Shown: positions 29,511 to 37,123 of the stretch, one piece after another
How the letters are laid out: the number at the start of each line of letters is the position of its first letter
Numbering within the stretch: the stretch's first letter is position 1
From: a virus
Direction: 5' to 3' (one strand)
DNA length: 51,305 bases
IMG/VR virus record: IMGVR_UViG_3300037882_001299
Location: 1 to 51,305 of that record
The notes under the pieces: model-generated
The model's input: only the letters and a program-made list of their open reading frames with translations
The model's database searches: none
Told to the model about the DNA's origin: nothing
Program-made: the position numbers and the translations under genes

Positions 29511-30008
29511 ATAAAACATATACGAAAGTTCATTCTTTTACTCGTCCTACTATCAGGCTTCCTCATACTGAACTCACGGGTCACGGCAACCCCACAACAA
29601 ACTCCGGCCTTGGAAGCTCCGCAAGCTACAACCACTCAACAAGTAATTGTAGCGACTAGTACCCCCGATGTTAAAGTCGCAGGCACTACGAAACAAGCGG
29701 TCACTCTACCCAACGAGGTAGCGAAACAAATTGCAGAACGCATTGGTCCAGACCACCCACTATTACAGGTGGCAAGGTGTGAATCAAAGTACCGGCAATT
29801 TAATGCTGATGGAAGCGTACTAAGAGGTGAGCAGAATCCGCAGGACGTTGGTGTTCTTCAAATCAATGAGAAGTACCACCTTGCAGATTCAAAACGACTA
29901 GGGTATGATATCCATACTCTAGAAGGCAACGTAGATTATGGAGTATACCTCTATGAACACCAAGGACTAGTGCCTTGGAATTGGAGCCGTCACTGCTGGG
30001 GTAGCTAG
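29511..30008 (+). CDS. Secreted lytic transglycosylase/lysozyme-like protein, noncanonical AUA start (165 aa)
   Basis: Peptidoglycan hydrolase: a lysozyme-like SLT core with catalytic Glu91 (ARCESKYRQF) and DVGVLQINEKYH. The reading frame upstream of the conventional TTG start (29610) encodes a perfect signal peptide, KHIRKFILLLVLLSGFLIL, ending near SRVTA. No ATG, GTG or TTG lies between the in-frame TAG and the signal peptide; the best start is ATA at 29511. Using TTG would lose the signal sequence. The C-terminus ends NWSRHCWGS. Located beside a holin-like gene. Confidence 0.7.
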   Translation: MKHIRKFILLLVLLSGFLILNSRVTATPQQTPALEAPQATTTQQVIVATSTPDVKVAGTTKQAVTLPNEVAKQIAERIGPDHPLLQVARCESKYRQFNADGSVLRGEQNPQDVGVLQINEKYHLADSKRLGYDIHTLEGNVDYGVYLYEHQGLVPWNWSRHCWGS

Positions 30009-30032
30009 CACGGATAGTGATAAAATGATAAA

Positions 30033-30262
30033 CTGTTCCTCACATGTGGGTGAGGATGAGAAGAAGAAGTGTGGCGCAAAAGAGAGACGCTAGACCCCTA
30101 CAGAATTGGGTGTAGGGGTGACTATTACGAGGGTTTGTAGCCCCTGATATGTGCCTTGACCCAGGCTATACCTTAAGGTAAACCGCTATCTAAAAAACTT
30201 GTTAGGTGACCATACTGATAAAGAACTCCTAACCACTCTCTTCTTCTCATCCTTGCTCATAT
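30033..30262 (+). ncRNA. Large structured noncoding RNA candidate (~230 bases)
   Basis: Its ends pair through a perfect 14-bp helix (30054-30067 with 30239-30252; core GGATGAGAAGAAGA). Inside are a CCCCTACA/TGTAGGGG hairpin, GCG/CGC, GCCT/AGGC, GTTAGG/CCTAAC and an upstream CCTCAC/GTGAGG. An extended -10 (TGATAAAAT, ending at 30026) places transcription start near 30033. No open frame of note is present. It matches no common phage RNA I know (not tmRNA, 6S or a ribozyme core). T-rich text (ATATTTTT) follows the closing helix. Confidence 0.65.
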
Positions 30263-30286
30263 ATTTTTACCCACTAATGTAATACA

Positions 30287-30661
30287 ATGAGCAGAGTAAT
30301 CTTCAAAAAATTAGAAGACCCAGTTTATAAACGGAACATATACTTAGGAATAGGCGACCAGGAAAAGGTATTAAAACAATTTGCCCGAGATACAAAACTG
30401 AAGAACGAACCACTAGATGTTGTTCCAAGTCGCCTAGGTATGGTATGGCAAGCACCTAACGGAGCAATTCTAATATGGTTGCATAAGTTCAGTTCTGCGG
30501 CAGAAGATATCGACACAATGGTTCATGAAATATTTCACCTCGTACACTCTGTGATGGATTGTATCGGGGGTAGATTAACTGACTCATCAGAGGAATCATA
30601 CGCCTATCTTGCTGGCTACTACGCTAGTCAGATATCTGAACTATATAAAAAATATAAATAA
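30287..30661 (+). CDS. HExxH metallopeptidase-like protein (124 aa)
   Basis: Zinc-metalloprotease signature HEIFHLVH at residues 80-87 (His80, Glu81, His84), followed by VMDCIGGRLTDSSEESYAYL. The N-terminus is a compact alpha/beta domain (MSRVIFKKLEDP). The size and HEIFH pattern with a downstream acidic segment resemble ImmA/IrrE-like or SprT-like small peptidases; not resolved. A TACAAT box overlaps its ATG. It ends immediately before the exonuclease ATG. Confidence 0.65.
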   Translation: MSRVIFKKLEDPVYKRNIYLGIGDQEKVLKQFARDTKLKNEPLDVVPSRLGMVWQAPNGAILIWLHKFSSAAEDIDTMVHEIFHLVHSVMDCIGGRLTDSSEESYAYLAGYYASQISELYKKYK

Positions 30662-31395
30662 TGTTAAACATATTAATTTTCGACATCGAGAACTCACCAA
30701 ATATCTCAGCTAACTGGGGGATATGGGAACAGAACGCAGTCTGGGTAGAGAAAGAATGGCAGTTGCTTTCATTCGCATACAAGTGGTATGGGGACAAGAG
30801 CGTGAAGGTAAGAACTCTGCACGATACTGGTAGTAAGGTAGATAAGCAACTCACCAGGGAACTATGGATGCTCTTTGATAAGGCTGATATTATCATTGCA
30901 CACAACGGTGACAAATTCGATATTAGAAAAGCTAACGCACGATTCTTACTACATGGACTACCTCCACCCTCTCCTTATAGAACTATTGACACCCTCAAGG
31001 TGGCTCGTAGCCGTTTTGCTCTTAATAGTAATAGACTGGATGATATTGCGAAAGCGTTAGGTATAGGAATGAAAGAGTCTACAGGTGGTGCGCAACTCTG
31101 GCGCGACTGTATGGCAGGAGACGAGCAGGCCTGGGCAAAGATGAAGAAGTATAATAAACAAGACGTTGTGCTTCTAGAGGCTGTGTACGAGGAGCTACGA
31201 CCATGGATTAAGAATCCAATTAACCTAGGCGTGGTATGTGAAGGAAAGGTCTGCCCTCACTGTGCGTCAACCAAGATACAAAAGCGGGGTATGGGCTACT
31301 CACAATCTGGTTCACACCAACGGTACATGTGTTCTGATTGTGCGGGATGGAGCAAAGGAAAAACTATTAGTTCAAAGTTAGTTATAAAACCATGA
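30661..31395 (+). CDS. DnaQ/RNase H-fold 3'-5' exonuclease with zinc ribbon (244 aa)
   Basis: Catalytic carboxylates: Asp8 and Glu10 (IFDIENSPN), Asp87 (HNGDKFDIRK) and Asp168 (YNKQDVVLLE), matching ExoI/ExoII/ExoIII of DnaQ-type nucleases. The C-terminus adds a zinc ribbon with two CxxC pairs (CPHC and CSDC). With no phage DNA polymerase, this would act as a stand-alone nuclease, for example degrading RNA or DNA ends. Its ATG is right at the metallopeptidase stop, and it overlaps the ligase by 4 bases. Confidence 0.85.
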   Translation: MLNILIFDIENSPNISANWGIWEQNAVWVEKEWQLLSFAYKWYGDKSVKVRTLHDTGSKVDKQLTRELWMLFDKADIIIAHNGDKFDIRKANARFLLHGLPPPSPYRTIDTLKVARSRFALNSNRLDDIAKALGIGMKESTGGAQLWRDCMAGDEQAWAKMKKYNKQDVVLLEAVYEELRPWIKNPINLGVVCEGKVCPHCASTKIQKRGMGYSQSGSHQRYMCSDCAGWSKGKTISSKLVIKP

Positions 31396-32390
31396 CAACA
31401 TTTAAACGCTACCCAAAAATTCACAGGTTAGGTAAAGAAGAAGTCGAAGGAATCCTTGAGGGTGAATGCCATATCGAGGAAAAGATTGACGGAGCTAACG
31501 CATCCATCTGGCTTGACAAGCGCGGGGAAGTAACGTGTGGTTCTAGAAACAGAGAACTGTCAGGGGGCTTCAATGGACTGGTTGATTATGTAAAAACAGA
31601 CGCAGCAATAAATCTTATCCTACATGACCACCCAACCTGGAGACTATACGGTGAGTGGCTTGTACGGCACACTATCGGATACAACGAGTCAGCGTATAAG
31701 AAGTTCTATTTGTTTGATATAACAGTAGTGCGTGATGGTGAAGAGGTCGAGGAGTTCCTTACAAAGGAAGAGGTTATTAAAGTTGCTGACTACTACAATA
31801 TCCCACGACCTGAGTACCATGGGTCGTTCAAAAACCCAACCAGTGAACAAATCTTAGAGCATGTCGGTAAGTCAGTACTTGGCGAGAAGGGAGAGGGTGT
31901 TGTTATAAAGAACCACGAGTTCCGAGACAAGTTTGGTTCACACAACTACGCGAAGATTGTCACCGAAAACTTCAAAGAAGATAACGCAGTTAACTTTGGA
32001 GGGAATAACAAGCATTCGGAATCTTACTGGGAGCTTTACGTTGTAAACAAATACATGTCCTTGGCAAGAGTCGAAAAGGTTATGCACAAGATTCAGCCGC
32101 TAGTGGATAAGCGACTAGACCTAGAACACATCCCGCGTATTTCAAATACATGTTACCATGACATGTTGACCGAAGAAATATGGGAGATTCAAGACAAGGT
32201 AGAGTCACTAAACTTCCGGTCTTTGAAACGAATCGCACTAAAGAAGGCCGTCGCAATCTACAAGGAAATATTATCAGGAGATATAAGCGTAGCTCATGCA
32301 AGAACTATTGATAATGAGGGGGCTTTCAGCATCAGGGAAGTCAACGATAGCGAAGGAGCTGATGAACGGACAGAGGAAGAGAGTCAATAG
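31392..32390 (+). CDS. RNA ligase, Rnl2 family (332 aa)
   Basis: Joins RNA ends via an enzyme-adenylate. Motif I lysine is Lys31 in EEKIDGAN (the KxDG signature), motif III LYGEWL, motif IV GEGVVIKN and motif V NYAKIV are all in order. A C-terminal helical domain follows (DKVESLNFRSLKRIALKK). Length is normal for Rnl2. The last ~30 codons overlap the kinase gene, which starts in another frame. With the neighbouring Pnkp it forms an RNA-repair pair; phage T4 uses such enzymes against anticodon nucleases. Confidence 0.9.
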   Translation: MTTFKRYPKIHRLGKEEVEGILEGECHIEEKIDGANASIWLDKRGEVTCGSRNRELSGGFNGLVDYVKTDAAINLILHDHPTWRLYGEWLVRHTIGYNESAYKKFYLFDITVVRDGEEVEEFLTKEEVIKVADYYNIPRPEYHGSFKNPTSEQILEHVGKSVLGEKGEGVVIKNHEFRDKFGSHNYAKIVTENFKEDNAVNFGGNNKHSESYWELYVVNKYMSLARVEKVMHKIQPLVDKRLDLEHIPRISNTCYHDMLTEEIWEIQDKVESLNFRSLKRIALKKAVAIYKEILSGDISVAHARTIDNEGAFSIREVNDSEGADERTEEESQ

Positions 32391-33150
32391 AGATTTACTC
32401 CGTGAGATGCTCCACGACAATGTGTTTAGTGGGCGCAATGAAAAGGTTACTATTGAGGTAGAGAAGGCCATTGTGTCTGAATTACTTAAGTCAGGATACG
32501 ATGTCATTGTAGATGACTGTAATCTTTCTGAACACCATGCTCAAATGTGGCTAGCTGTAGCAGTTGCACACGGGGCCAAGTTCAGTCAAAAACACGTAGC
32601 CACCTCATGGCAGGTGTGCATAGAGCGAGACAAGGGTCGCGGGAAAGCAGTTGGAGAACACACAATTAAACAAATGGCGTTACAGTATGGGTTACTTCTT
32701 GATAAGGATATTTCTAAAGGTATTGTCATATGTGATATCGATGGCACGATTGCTGATATCGAACACCGCCGCCACTACGTACAACAGGACCCTAAAGACT
32801 GGAAAGGCTTCTTCTCTGAAATGGATAAGGACACAGTTCGTGAAGATGTCAAGGCAGATATAAAGAGATGTGAAGAAGCTGGCTTTGACATAGTATTTGT
32901 TAGCGCACGACCTGAGGACTACCGAGAAGTTACAGAGAAGTGGTTGATGGACAACATGGGATACAACTTTGTGCTCATGCGCAGGTCTGGAGACAAGCGA
33001 CCGGATGTGCAAGTTAAACAAGAAATCTATGACAAATATCTCAAACATTATAATGTGGTACGAGTATATGATGACCGTCCTTCTGTCATTCGTATGTGGG
33101 AAGGGAACGGATTAGAAGTAATAAATTGCGGCGATAGCGTCGAGTTCTAA
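32296..33150 (+). CDS. Polynucleotide kinase 3'-phosphatase, T4 PseT-like (284 aa)
   Basis: N-terminal kinase: strand QELLIMRG leading to the P-loop GLSASGKST (Lys15, Ser16). C-terminal HAD-type phosphatase with Asp147-x-Asp149-G-Thr151 (ICDIDGTIAD). Both halves match T4 polynucleotide kinase-phosphatase. The P-loop lies within the 95-base overlap with the ligase gene. Starting at the later Met (32314) would remove part of the strand before the P-loop, so 32296 is preferred. It repairs 5'-OH/3'-phosphate RNA ends before ligation. Confidence 0.9.
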   Translation: MQELLIMRGLSASGKSTIAKELMNGQRKRVNRDLLREMLHDNVFSGRNEKVTIEVEKAIVSELLKSGYDVIVDDCNLSEHHAQMWLAVAVAHGAKFSQKHVATSWQVCIERDKGRGKAVGEHTIKQMALQYGLLLDKDISKGIVICDIDGTIADIEHRRHYVQQDPKDWKGFFSEMDKDTVREDVKADIKRCEEAGFDIVFVSARPEDYREVTEKWLMDNMGYNFVLMRRSGDKRPDVQVKQEIYDKYLKHYNVVRVYDDRPSVIRMWEGNGLEVINCGDSVEF

Positions 33151-33151
33151 T

Positions 33152-33721
33152 ATGATAATAGGGTTCACAGGAAAAGCACAGAGCGGTAAATCAACCGCGT
33201 GTCAGATGGTACAAGGCGACCTACCAGACGTAATCAGAGTAAACTTTAAGGATGGATTGGTAAATGAGATGAAGAAGAACTTTCCCAACACACTTAAGGG
33301 CCTGGGCGCTTTGATGGGTGAGGTTAACGCCACACAAGACTTCTCACTTGAGCGTCTATTCGATACAAAACCAACCACCATGCGTGCATTCATGCAGGAG
33401 TATGGTACCGAGGTCAGGCGAGGAGACGACCAAGATTACTGGATTAAAATCTGGAAGGAGACAGTGCTGGCTAATCAGGAGTTCCATATTGTTTGTGATG
33501 ATGTGAGGTTCCTCAACGAGGCGAAGGCACTCAAAGAAATGGGAGGAGTACTCGTCCGCATCAAACGCGATGATATAACTGACACAGGAAACCACCAGTC
33601 AGAAATGGAGATGGACCAGATTGAAGTAGACTACACGTTCAATGCAGTGAAGGACGGACATGAACAACTACATGCACAGATACGAGAACTCTACACGCCT
33701 GAGTTGATACCAAGTAACTAA
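33152..33721 (+). CDS. Deoxynucleoside monophosphate kinase-like P-loop protein (189 aa)
   Basis: P-loop GKAQSGKST near the start, the nucleotide-binding core FMQEYGTEVRRGDDQDYW, and CDDVRFLNEA as the Walker B-like Asp/Asp. This matches the T4 gp1 family of dNMP kinases, which feed phage DNA synthesis. A region (VDYTFNAVKDGHEQLHAQI) closes the fold. Starts 1 base after the Pnkp stop, so it belongs to the same operon. Followed by a bidirectional terminator. Confidence 0.8.
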   Translation: MIIGFTGKAQSGKSTACQMVQGDLPDVIRVNFKDGLVNEMKKNFPNTLKGLGALMGEVNATQDFSLERLFDTKPTTMRAFMQEYGTEVRRGDDQDYWIKIWKETVLANQEFHIVCDDVRFLNEAKALKEMGGVLVRIKRDDITDTGNHQSEMEMDQIEVDYTFNAVKDGHEQLHAQIRELYTPELIPSN

Positions 33722-33722
33722 C

Positions 33723-33749
33723 AAAAATGCCCCTAATCGGGCATTTTTT
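33723..33749. terminator. Bidirectional terminator between convergent operons
   Basis: Perfect 10-bp stem AAAAATGCCC/GGGCATTTTT with a six-base loop. Ends the rightward dNMP-kinase operon and the leftward NinG gene, whose stop lies inside it. Confidence 0.9.
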
Positions 33750-34218
33750 GTAGCTTCTTTTGTAGCTTGCGAATCTCTACATCATATTCAAGCTGTGTCC
33801 ATTCCTTCATCATCTCCTTCTTCTGGTAACGGGTGTCTAACTTTTTTACCCACGCTTCTCCATATCTTTTCACTAGGTTGGCGCGGTATGTAATCAGTTT
33901 CCCTGGTGAGATTCTGGGATTATTACAAGAGGGACATTCCCCGTGTATATTCTTAGGGTCGAATAGGAGGGAGAATCCACAGTTTCCGGCTGGTGCATAG
34001 TGCCCACCTTGTGATTCGTGCCAATCGTTGAATTGTTTACCGCAACTAATGCAGGTCCCCCACCCAAGGAAGTCTCGGCGTCTGACATATTGTGATAGTA
34101 AGTTCCAGTAAATCCCCTTGAGTCCTTTGTACCTCCAGTAGGTCATCTTGATACCATATAAAGCCTCCAGCTCCTTGTCTTTAACAGTCTTCTTCTTGCT
34201 GAATCCAGAGCGCTTCAT
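33733..34218 (-). CDS. ninG: NinG/Rap-like recombination nuclease (161 aa)
   Basis: Basic N-terminus MKRSGFSKKKTVKDKELEAL. The core includes CISCGKQFNDWHESQGGHY, then HGECPSCNNPR, with paired cysteines and histidines as in lambda NinG (Rap), a Holliday-junction/D-loop endonuclease that promotes recombination. The central GGHYAPAGNCG and NIHGECPSC motifs are typical of the family. Overlaps the ribbon-helix-helix gene by 1 base, and its stop is inside the shared terminator. Confidence 0.8.
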   Translation of the reverse strand: MKRSGFSKKKTVKDKELEALYGIKMTYWRYKGLKGIYWNLLSQYVRRRDFLGWGTCISCGKQFNDWHESQGGHYAPAGNCGFSLLFDPKNIHGECPSCNNPRISPGKLITYRANLVKRYGEAWVKKLDTRYQKKEMMKEWTQLEYDVEIRKLQKKLQKMPD

Positions 34219-34355
34219 TACTTTAGAAACTTCTCACAGGCCAACCGGATAACTTCAGACACCTTCTCTCCCATGTGTTTAGCCTTAGTCTCCAGCTTGA
34301 CCTTCAGGTCTTTAGGTACGCGGGCAATAAGCACCGCATCTTTCTTGTCCTTCAT
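34218..34355 (-). CDS. Ribbon-helix-helix DNA-binding protein (45 aa)
   Basis: ATG at 34355 chosen (MKDKKDAVLIARVPKDLKVK) because the longer frame starts inside the endolysin gene. Strand AVLIARVP followed by two helices (KDLKVKLETKAKHMG, VSEVIRLACEKFLK) is the Arc/CopG fold; it would bind DNA as a dimer. It sits between the endolysin candidate and ninG and is the main repressor candidate for this cassette or for the divergent promoters at 34.9 kb. Confidence 0.75.
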   Translation of the reverse strand: MKDKKDAVLIARVPKDLKVKLETKAKHMGEKVSEVIRLACEKFLK

Positions 34356-34356
34356 A

Positions 34357-34875
34357 CTAGATAACTCTAAAGAAGACAATCGGATAACCACCCTTCCCTC
34401 GGTACCTTGCAACCCATGTCTTCAGGGTGTAGTTAGATTCAAAAGTACCAGTGGCAGAAGAGTTAGACATAATAGTCTCTGACTCCCCCACGATACCAAC
34501 GTGTCCATTTGACAAACCTCCATTTCCGTAGCCTGTTGGACTGATGATGATGTCGCCGGGCAGGGCTTGGTCAACCTTTATAAACCTACTATCCTTAAGC
34601 ATCGCGTTGTACATCTGGTGAGTAGACAGACCCCCGCCAGCCTCTCTGCCAAATACAGACTTAAAGATAGCGTTAACAGTCTCTGCGCAACCTACCTCAT
34701 CTGGAGCCACATCGTTTGGTGAGGCGTCGATACCGATAGATGCTACAGCAGCGTCAAATAACTTGACACGATTAGATTTAATGGTGCTAAGTTGTGCCCT
34801 GTATTCCTCAATTTGAGCAAGTAGTTCCTTGATTTTGGCTTGGATTTCTGCTCGTGTTAATTTTCCTTTAATCAT
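34357..34875 (-). CDS. Cysteine peptidase/amidase-like endolysin candidate (172 aa)
   Basis: N-terminal coiled coil (residues 1-35), then an NlpC/P60- or CHAP-like domain with Cys63 (VGCAETV), PGDIIIS and His125 (NGHVGIVG). Such phage proteins cleave peptidoglycan peptides. No signal peptide is seen, so a holin is needed for release. It is expressed leftward from the promoter at 34930-34958. It could act instead as a virion-associated hydrolase, but its placement away from tail genes suggests lysis. Confidence 0.75.
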   Translation of the reverse strand: MIKGKLTRAEIQAKIKELLAQIEEYRAQLSTIKSNRVKLFDAAVASIGIDASPNDVAPDEVGCAETVNAIFKSVFGREAGGGLSTHQMYNAMLKDSRFIKVDQALPGDIIISPTGYGNGGLSNGHVGIVGESETIMSNSSATGTFESNYTLKTWVARYRGKGGYPIVFFRVI

Positions 34876-34880
34876 AAAAC

Positions 34881-34909
34881 TTGCCTCAAATTGGCGCTTA
34901 TGTTATAAT
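34881..34909 (+). promoter_or_regulatory. Rightward extended -10 promoter for chaperonin operon
   Basis: TTGCCT, a 17-base spacer, TGTTATAAT. Predicted +1 near 34916, giving a ~43-base leader before groEL. It faces the leftward promoter at 34930-34958. Confidence 0.7.
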
Positions 34910-34929
34910 CCTCTAGTTAGTAATACATT

Positions 34930-34958
34930 ATTATAACATATAAGAAACACAGAAGCAA
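34930..34958 (-). promoter_or_regulatory. Leftward extended -10 promoter for endolysin cassette
   Basis: Minus strand TTGCTT, a 17-base spacer, TGTTATAAT. The -35 abuts the groEL ATG (34959). Its +1 lies about 7 bases from that of the opposite promoter, so transcripts overlap head-on. Confidence 0.7.
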
Positions 34959-36554
34959 ATGGAGAAGTTGATTAAACAGAGCACAGAAATTGCAGACAAG
35001 ATTATCCGCGCAGTGGATACTATTACAGACCCCATCAGGCAAACACTAAGTCCTCGTGGGGGTAATGTTATATTTGAATCAGACGGAGGAGAGATAACGG
35101 TAACTAACGATGGTGTGACTATTGCACGAGCCATCAATGTAGAGGACCCGTTCGAGAACGCCATCATTCAGATAATTAAAGAGGCGGCCTTGAAGACCAA
35201 CACTAAGGCAGGTGACGGAACAAGTACTACCATTTTGTTCAACAGTGTCCTTACAAAGGGTGGGCTCAAACTCACACGGGATGGTATGAATCAACGTGAA
35301 GTGGTTGGATGGTACCGGGAGTTTGCCGAAGAGCTCAAGAAGTCCCTAGGGAAAATGAAGCAGACAATCAAGAGTGACGCAGACCTGTTCAACGTCGCAT
35401 GTATCTCAGCGAACAATGACAAAGAGATTGCCGCTGATGTAGTTAAGATTGTACGTACAGCGGGAGAGTTTGGCTTTATATTTGTAGAGCCTAGCGCAAC
35501 AAGCAAGACAGAGATAGTTGAGGATTCAGGATTCATCGTACAAGGTGGGTTGTTTAAACCAGAACTAGGTAACAACATGGGTGTGTCGGCATTCCTTGAT
35601 GTACCTATTCTTGTTACAGACAAACGACTATACTACGCAGAAGAGGCAGAGACCATCCTCAACACCTGTTTAAAGAATGGGTACAAGGAGGTCGTAGTAG
35701 TGGCACAGGATTTCATTGGAGACGCCCTACCATTCTTCATAGCTAACCACAAGAAGGGTGCGGTGCGCGTAATCCTCGTGAAGGACCCACACATTGAGAA
35801 GTCACAGGGTGCAACAGTAGAGGACCTTGCCCACTACCTGGACGGAGAAGTGGTAGCAGAAAAGAACGGGACCATTGTAGACAAGCTTAGTATCTCTGAC
35901 TTCTACATGGCTAAGAAAGTGTACGCAGATGCACAACAGACGGTAATTGTCCGAGAAGATGAAACAAGTAAGAAGAGATTGAATGATAGAATTAAAGGAC
36001 TCAAGGCTGAGTTTGAAAAGTTCGGTGACGAAGGCTCAGAGGCTAAGAACTTTATTCAAAAGCGTTTGGCGTCGCTTACTAACGGAATTGTTACTCTTCG
36101 CATTGGAGCTCGCACTCCTATTGAACTCAAGGAAAAGCATTTTCGATATGAGGATTCCATTAGTGCGGCACGAGCAGCCGTTAAAGACGGATACCTTGTC
36201 GGGGGAGGACTCTCAATCCTCCGCGCGTACCAAGACACAGCAACCAAATGGAAAGACACGCCAGAAGTAAACAAAGTCTTCCGTGAATTAGCAGAGGCCA
36301 GTGTGCGCCAGATTGCAGAGAACTCGGGACTACACGGTAACACTGTGTTGCTGGAGATTCTCAAGAACAAGAATAAGAACTATGGGTTTAACGCACTCAC
36401 ACAAGAGTATGGAGACCTATTGAAAGACGGGGTGATAGACCCATATACAGTGACGGAAATGGCGATTGATAACTCAGTCTCTATTGCTAGCGCGATTCTA
36501 TCGTCAAATTACTACATCGTTAATAAACCAAAAGATGACAAAAGCAGTACCTAA
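34959..36554 (+). CDS. groEL: GroEL-like group I chaperonin subunit (531 aa)
   Basis: ATP-driven folding chamber. Conserved ATP-site motifs: NDGVTIA with Asp51, GDGTST with Asp86, a GGGL loop in KDGYLVGGGLSIL, and the intermediate-domain block YGFNALTQEYGDLLKDGV. Length is near the usual ~540. The C-terminus lacks the Gly-Gly-Met tail and ends KPKDDKSST. Sequence is clearly divergent from host chaperonins. The ATG has no strong Shine-Dalgarno sequence. Together with the GroES gene downstream it probably folds phage proteins such as the capsid or large virion proteins. Confidence 0.9.
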   Translation: MEKLIKQSTEIADKIIRAVDTITDPIRQTLSPRGGNVIFESDGGEITVTNDGVTIARAINVEDPFENAIIQIIKEAALKTNTKAGDGTSTTILFNSVLTKGGLKLTRDGMNQREVVGWYREFAEELKKSLGKMKQTIKSDADLFNVACISANNDKEIAADVVKIVRTAGEFGFIFVEPSATSKTEIVEDSGFIVQGGLFKPELGNNMGVSAFLDVPILVTDKRLYYAEEAETILNTCLKNGYKEVVVVAQDFIGDALPFFIANHKKGAVRVILVKDPHIEKSQGATVEDLAHYLDGEVVAEKNGTIVDKLSISDFYMAKKVYADAQQTVIVREDETSKKRLNDRIKGLKAEFEKFGDEGSEAKNFIQKRLASLTNGIVTLRIGARTPIELKEKHFRYEDSISAARAAVKDGYLVGGGLSILRAYQDTATKWKDTPEVNKVFRELAEASVRQIAENSGLHGNTVLLEILKNKNKNYGFNALTQEYGDLLKDGVIDPYTVTEMAIDNSVSIASAILSSNYYIVNKPKDDKSST

Positions 36555-36813
36555 GAAAGTGAGTAACCGAACAGAAGAGCAAATCGTGTCAGACCTAAAG
36601 TTAAAGGACCTACAGAAGCGCCAGCAAGGATTCATTGAGGGAGTTAACCAACTTCAAGAAACCTTTCAAGTGCGTATCGGAGTAGAGCTTAACAACACAC
36701 CGCAAGGTAACTTCCCGCAACTCAAGCTTGTTGATATTAAAGGGCAAGGTAAGCCAGCAGAAATTGAAGAAGTAGAGGTAACAGACGTAGACGATGAAGA
36801 CACCGAAGCTTAA
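36535..36813 (+). CDS. Small charged protein between groEL and groES (92 aa)
   Basis: ATG at 36535 chosen (MTKAVPKKVSNRTEEQIVS), which overlaps the groEL end by 20 bases. Basic N-terminus, a helix (KDLQKRQQGFIEGVNQLQ), strands, and an acidic end (EEVEVTDVDDEDTEA). It overlaps groES by 20 bases too, so all three are coupled. Such small genes are common between phage chaperonin genes; function unknown. Confidence 0.55.
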   Translation: MTKAVPKKVSNRTEEQIVSDLKLKDLQKRQQGFIEGVNQLQETFQVRIGVELNNTPQGNFPQLKLVDIKGQGKPAEIEEVEVTDVDDEDTEA

Positions 36814-37123
36814 TATCCTTGACTTCGCACTTCTCGCTGATTGTGTGATGATTGAACCGTGCGCAGCTACAACTGTGGACGGACTGGTTAAGCCAGAGTC
36901 GTATGACGACAAACCAGAGTTCGGCCTAGTTATAAAGGTTGGCGATGGTAAGATGTTAGACGACGGTACAGTGGTCCCTCTCAAGATGCAACCCGGGGAC
37001 TACGTATACTTCGGTAAGTATAGTTCAATCAAGATTCGCTCAGATGGTAAGGACTTCCTTATCATTAGAGATTACGATGTCATGGCCCTACAAAGAAATG
37101 AACAAACTAGAAAGAAGGTTTAA
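36794..37123 (+). CDS. groES: GroES-like co-chaperonin (109 aa)
   Basis: Beta-barrel co-chaperonin with the mobile-loop region AATTVDGLVKPESYDDKP (mobile loop shortened, DGLVKP for the usual GGIVLP), FGLVIKVGDGKMLDDGT, MQPGDYVYFGKYSSIKI and FLIIRDYDVMAL, in GroES order. It would cap the GroEL-like ring encoded upstream. A C-terminal extension (NEQTRKKV) exceeds host GroES. Overlaps the 78-residue gene by 26 bases. Confidence 0.85.
   Translation: MKTPKLNILDFALLADCVMIEPCAATTVDGLVKPESYDDKPEFGLVIKVGDGKMLDDGTVVPLKMQPGDYVYFGKYSSIKIRSDGKDFLIIRDYDVMALQRNEQTRKKV

Noticed and set aside
29610-30008. TTG start of the lysozyme-like gene
   Set aside because: It would remove a clear in-frame signal peptide; an upstream noncanonical start is preferred, though unproven.
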